Origin: an uncultured Porphyromonadaceae bacterium | GTDB taxonomy: Bacteria; Bacteroidota; Bacteroidia; Bacteroidales; Paludibacteraceae | DNA length: 42,265 bases | Assembly: GCA_949285425.1 (NCBI GenBank) | Contig: CASEAJ010000059.1 | Coordinates: 1 to 42,265 of the forward strand | Direction: 5' to 3' | Part shown: positions 40,501 to 42,265 of the stretch, one piece after another | Numbering within the stretch: position 1 is the first letter of the stretch | Layout of the letters: each line of letters begins with the position of its first letter | Made by a program: the position numbers and the translations under genes | Notes under the pieces: model-generated | What the model was told of the DNA's origin: nothing | What the model saw: the letters and a program-made list of their open reading frames with translations, nothing else | Database searches by the model: none

Positions 40501-42265
40501 CTCCGAAACACGCACCTATTACCACACCGTGGATAATGCCTCCCGCTACGTGTGCCTGCCCGACAGCCAGACCGTGACGCAAACGCGCGAAGGACGCTCG
40601 TCGGTGCAAAGCCGGGTTTATACGTATGACAGCAACTGCCGTCCGGCGGAAGAACGCACCTACTACAACCGGCATCTCACCGCCACCGAGGCTTACACGT
40701 ACAATGCGCAGGGGTTCATGACGGAAGTGAAGTCGAAACCTTACACCTCGGCCGTATGGCTCACTACCGCCTATGAATACGACGACTTCGGACGTACCGT
40801 CCTGGAAACCGACCCGCTGGGGCTGAACACCGGCTATGAGTATGACGAAACGGGGCTGCTGATGACAGGCACCGACGCGCGCGGCAACGAGACAAGCTAC
40901 ACCTACACCGCGTTCGGCAGGCGTCACACCACCCGCCGCCCCGACGGCGTGACGGTGACCGAACGGCTGGTGTGGTGCACCGACGGAACGAACGCCCCCG
41001 AAGGCGCACTTTACTACAGCGAGACCGCCGCCACGGGGCAACCTACGGAGCGCACGTACCATGACGCCACGGGACGCGAACTGCGCAGCGAACAGCTGCG
41101 CTTCAACGGCAAATGGCTGAAGACGGACAGGCTGTACGACACGCGGGGACGGCTGTGGAAAGTGTCAGAACCATCGAACACCACCCCCAACCGCTGGAAC
41201 GTGTACAGCTACGACGCGCAGGACCGCCCCACCCGCATCGACTACGCCTCGGGCAAGGAAGACCGGTGGGCCTACAGCCCCAACATCGTGCAGGAGACGC
41301 GCGAAGGGGTGACGGCTACCAGGCGATACGATGCATCGGGCGCCCTGCTGGAGGTGACCGACCCCGGAGGCACCATCGCCTACCACCTGCGGCCCGACGG
41401 ACAGACCGACTCCATCACCCTGACGGGCGGCGTGGTCACCCGGTTCGAGTATGATGCATACGGCCGGCAGACCGCCATAGACGACCCCAGTGCGGGCCGG
41501 CAGACCTACACCTACGATGAAGCGGGCAACGTGGCCACCCAGACCGACGCCAACGGAAAGACGACTTCGTTTACCTACGATGACTACGGACGGGTGACCT
41601 ACCGGGAATGCCCCGAATTCACCACCGGCTACGTGTATAACGCCTATGGCGAAGTGCAGTCGGAAACATCCACCAACGGCACATCCACCAGTTTTACGTA
41701 CGATAATTACGGACGGATGTCATACCGCCTGGAGACGCTGGCGGACGGTGTGGCCTTCATGCAAAGCTACACCTACACCAACGGCAAGGTAAGCAGCGTT
41801 TTGTTCCAGTCGCAAGGTAGTCTCAACGTGACGGAAAATTACCTCTACACGAACGGACACCTCACGGAAATCAAGCTCGACGGGCAGACCTCCGTCTGGA
41901 AACTGCAGACAGAGAACGTGCGGGGACTGGCCACCAAGGTGCTCACCGGCGACGTGACCCGCACGTACAGCTATGACTCGTACGGACTGCCCACCGGGCG
42001 CAGTGCCGAACGCGGAGGACTGACGGTGTTCGGGCAAACTTATTCGTTCGATGCCGAAACGGGCAATTTAGAAGCGCGCACGGACGAGACACGCGGGTTG
42101 GCGGAACTGTTCACCTACGACCATCTGAACCGCCTCACGGGCTGGCAGGTACAACAAGGCGGCGTGCGTACCGCCACACACCGCATGGTCTATGCCGCCA
42201 ACGGCAACCTGACCTACATGGACGGCACAGGAACATTGGAATATGCCCACCCGGAAAAACCCTAC
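37526..42265 (+). CDS. Giant SpvB/FG-GAP/RHS (YD-repeat) secreted protein, partial at window end
   Basis: An uninterrupted frame of 1580 codons runs off the window. The signal peptide ends LSAQ (residue 26). Residues about 50-350 match the SpvB/TcdB N-terminal domain (SIPGALSVSPSGGAVYSMPVDL, PSVSLTYNSQGGDGPLGLGWS). Residues about 365-790 hold seven FG-GAP/VCBS-like calcium-binding repeats: DFDGDGISD, DYDGDGITE, DFDNDGRSE, DFNGDGLMD, DFDQNGADE, DMDNDGRED and DYNGDGNID. From about 880 onward are RHS/YD repeats (YDDFGRTVLETDPLG, YDEAGNVATQTDANGK, YDDYGRVTYRE, YDNYGRMSYR). The frame stops at LEYAHPEKPY, just before the usual RHS core end. Such proteins form a hollow beta-shell that can hold a variable C-terminal toxin; that tip lies beyond the window. 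I found no promoter directly upstream. Confidence 0.9.
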   Translation, partial: MSIHTRIRHLLFAGGLLWAGLQLSAQTVADVEYATYDNFPNAERYTKSPDTTRPVGSIPGALSVSPSGGAVYSMPVDLMPGIEGMQPSVSLTYNSQGGDGPLGLGWSLAGGSAITRTGSTIHHDGVSAGVQFNDTRDRLSLDGQRLIGLNGTGLAATDYRTETENFARITRQGSGTTASFTVRTKDGQTLLYGTTDDSRINYDSQGGQTGGGYSWLLSEVKDLQGRYIRYHYTKDTQTNEVCLASIEYTGTPSIAPKQRVSFTYGRRTDSWTGTIGPLRQGKTRLLTRIDVENDGQAVWSYLLHYQLLNGRSCLASVEKISPDGSELNSTELLWDYPGTTPIPRTSYLPGWETDTGNYIVRHFSGDFDGDGISDILTTKWNNSLINTSGNVCTFTLGGIDGMSSSPTFSLPRNRIFEEFKHALRDNYCDVTSIDNADFDYSSYDLQHLQDVLAADYDGDGITEMMFVCMEYNVNFEKIILEGICDVVSQPDFPLSEYTIPTGRYYCLIYSFKNQEFAYKGTAYSNFLPEYRPTDRINTFRFDFDNDGRSELLDGRDIYQLQGSNLVQIGNSNTDMSAHLVNTWGDFNGDGLMDFIRRDGLIFEREYGSYWFDNSGHIDQRYAILGVTDFDQNGADEFIVFDTKDSTDVFRMEMRSREALSFIERYESMGYHVEVYADPDYNKQLSELELLELPVDQIVYFYAVRSRGHALLVRDGYDRTLAEIDRQIFWELTHVLNADMDNDGREDIVFFNDGTITCIYYRTNTGYRKVTMNNMNVGEEYFFGDYNGDGNIDLLSVERNAWWTFASGLVPQPTLYAVRDGMGLKSEITYRPLTDPAVYTKGSGAVYPTLDLAGPVWVVSRIARDNGVAGTQVEHYTYQGAKANLHGKGFFGFTGTTVTDSVPGTTVTTTTTFDNRCGLPLSSGQTTVRGGKSTRQAAAYTIETVNEAQKRYRLKQATREETDLNGNTVNITFEEDTLGNIVRETTNYGHGVTSETRTYYHTVDNASRYVCLPDSQTVTQTREGRSSVQSRVYTYDSNCRPAEERTYYNRHLTATEAYTYNAQGFMTEVKSKPYTSAVWLTTAYEYDDFGRTVLETDPLGLNTGYEYDETGLLMTGTDARGNETSYTYTAFGRRHTTRRPDGVTVTERLVWCTDGTNAPEGALYYSETAATGQPTERTYHDATGRELRSEQLRFNGKWLKTDRLYDTRGRLWKVSEPSNTTPNRWNVYSYDAQDRPTRIDYASGKEDRWAYSPNIVQETREGVTATRRYDASGALLEVTDPGGTIAYHLRPDGQTDSITLTGGVVTRFEYDAYGRQTAIDDPSAGRQTYTYDEAGNVATQTDANGKTTSFTYDDYGRVTYRECPEFTTGYVYNAYGEVQSETSTNGTSTSFTYDNYGRMSYRLETLADGVAFMQSYTYTNGKVSSVLFQSQGSLNVTENYLYTNGHLTEIKLDGQTSVWKLQTENVRGLATKVLTGDVTRTYSYDSYGLPTGRSAERGGLTVFGQTYSFDAETGNLEARTDETRGLAELFTYDHLNRLTGWQVQQGGVRTATHRMVYAANGNLTYMDGTGTLEYAHPEKPY

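Noticed and set aside
39599..41062. 487-codon minus-strand frame
   Set aside because: It is antisense to the giant RHS gene; GC-rich DNA lacks stop codons on the opposite strand, and the product is Gly/Arg/Val/His-rich with no domain.

Overview
The window looks like a chromosomal segment of a Bacteroidales bacterium (phylum Bacteroidota), family undetermined. The evidence is repeated use of the phylum-specific promoter -7 box TAnnTTTG, few Shine-Dalgarno sequences, PorX and PorW/SprE of the type IX secretion (T9SS) world, secreted proteins with T9SS-like C-terminal domains, a PPi-dependent phosphofructokinase and a Bacteroides-type HU protein. Nearly all of it is recognisable housekeeping or envelope sequence. 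The unusual material is mostly in intergenic DNA and in the last 6 kb.

Layout. 1-562: intergenic DNA with a 118-bp tandem-palindrome array. 563-1924: unknown lipoprotein. 2246-4237: yceD (DUF177)-rpmF-fabH, linking ribosome and fatty-acid synthesis genes. 4417-8617: four surface-polysaccharide genes (a CDP-glycerol glycerophosphotransferase-like enzyme, two GT2 enzymes and one capsule-type glycosyltransferase). 8674-8747: tRNA-Arg(CCG). 8966-14209 (minus strand): RsuA/RluB-type pseudouridine synthase with a low-complexity N-terminus, a DUF5063 protein, a diacylglycerol-kinase-family lipid kinase, mnmA and a DUF3127 protein. These are separated by repeat DNA: heptanucleotide arrays, a 375-bp MITE-like element and a 147-bp inverted repeat. 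14210-15010: a second tandem-palindrome array. 15011-19104: two secreted modular proteins. 19264-19337: a candidate small RNA with its own promoter and terminator. 19670-21325: pfp. 21525-26585: porX and porW, with a small membrane protein divergent from porW. 27183-27608: small heat-shock protein with a sigma-54-type promoter. 27966-31609: triheme cytochrome c peroxidase, CcsA and ResB (system II cytochrome c maturation) and a YgbA-like protein. 31700-32967: rplT-rpmI-infC, where infC appears to start at ATC. 33167-34534: MATE transporter. 35261-35692: HU-like protein. 36287-42265: a lamin-tail-domain secreted protein and a giant SpvB/FG-GAP/RHS (YD-repeat) protein that runs off the window end.

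How parts fit together: PorX/PorW and the secreted proteins with sorting-like C-termini fit one secretion pathway. ResB-CcsA would attach haem to the adjacent triheme peroxidase. The glycosyltransferase block probably builds a surface glycan. The best candidates for undescribed biology are the two palindrome arrays, which share no sequence but have the same 22-bp period and overall mirror symmetry, the small RNA locus, and the heptad repeats abutting gene ends.
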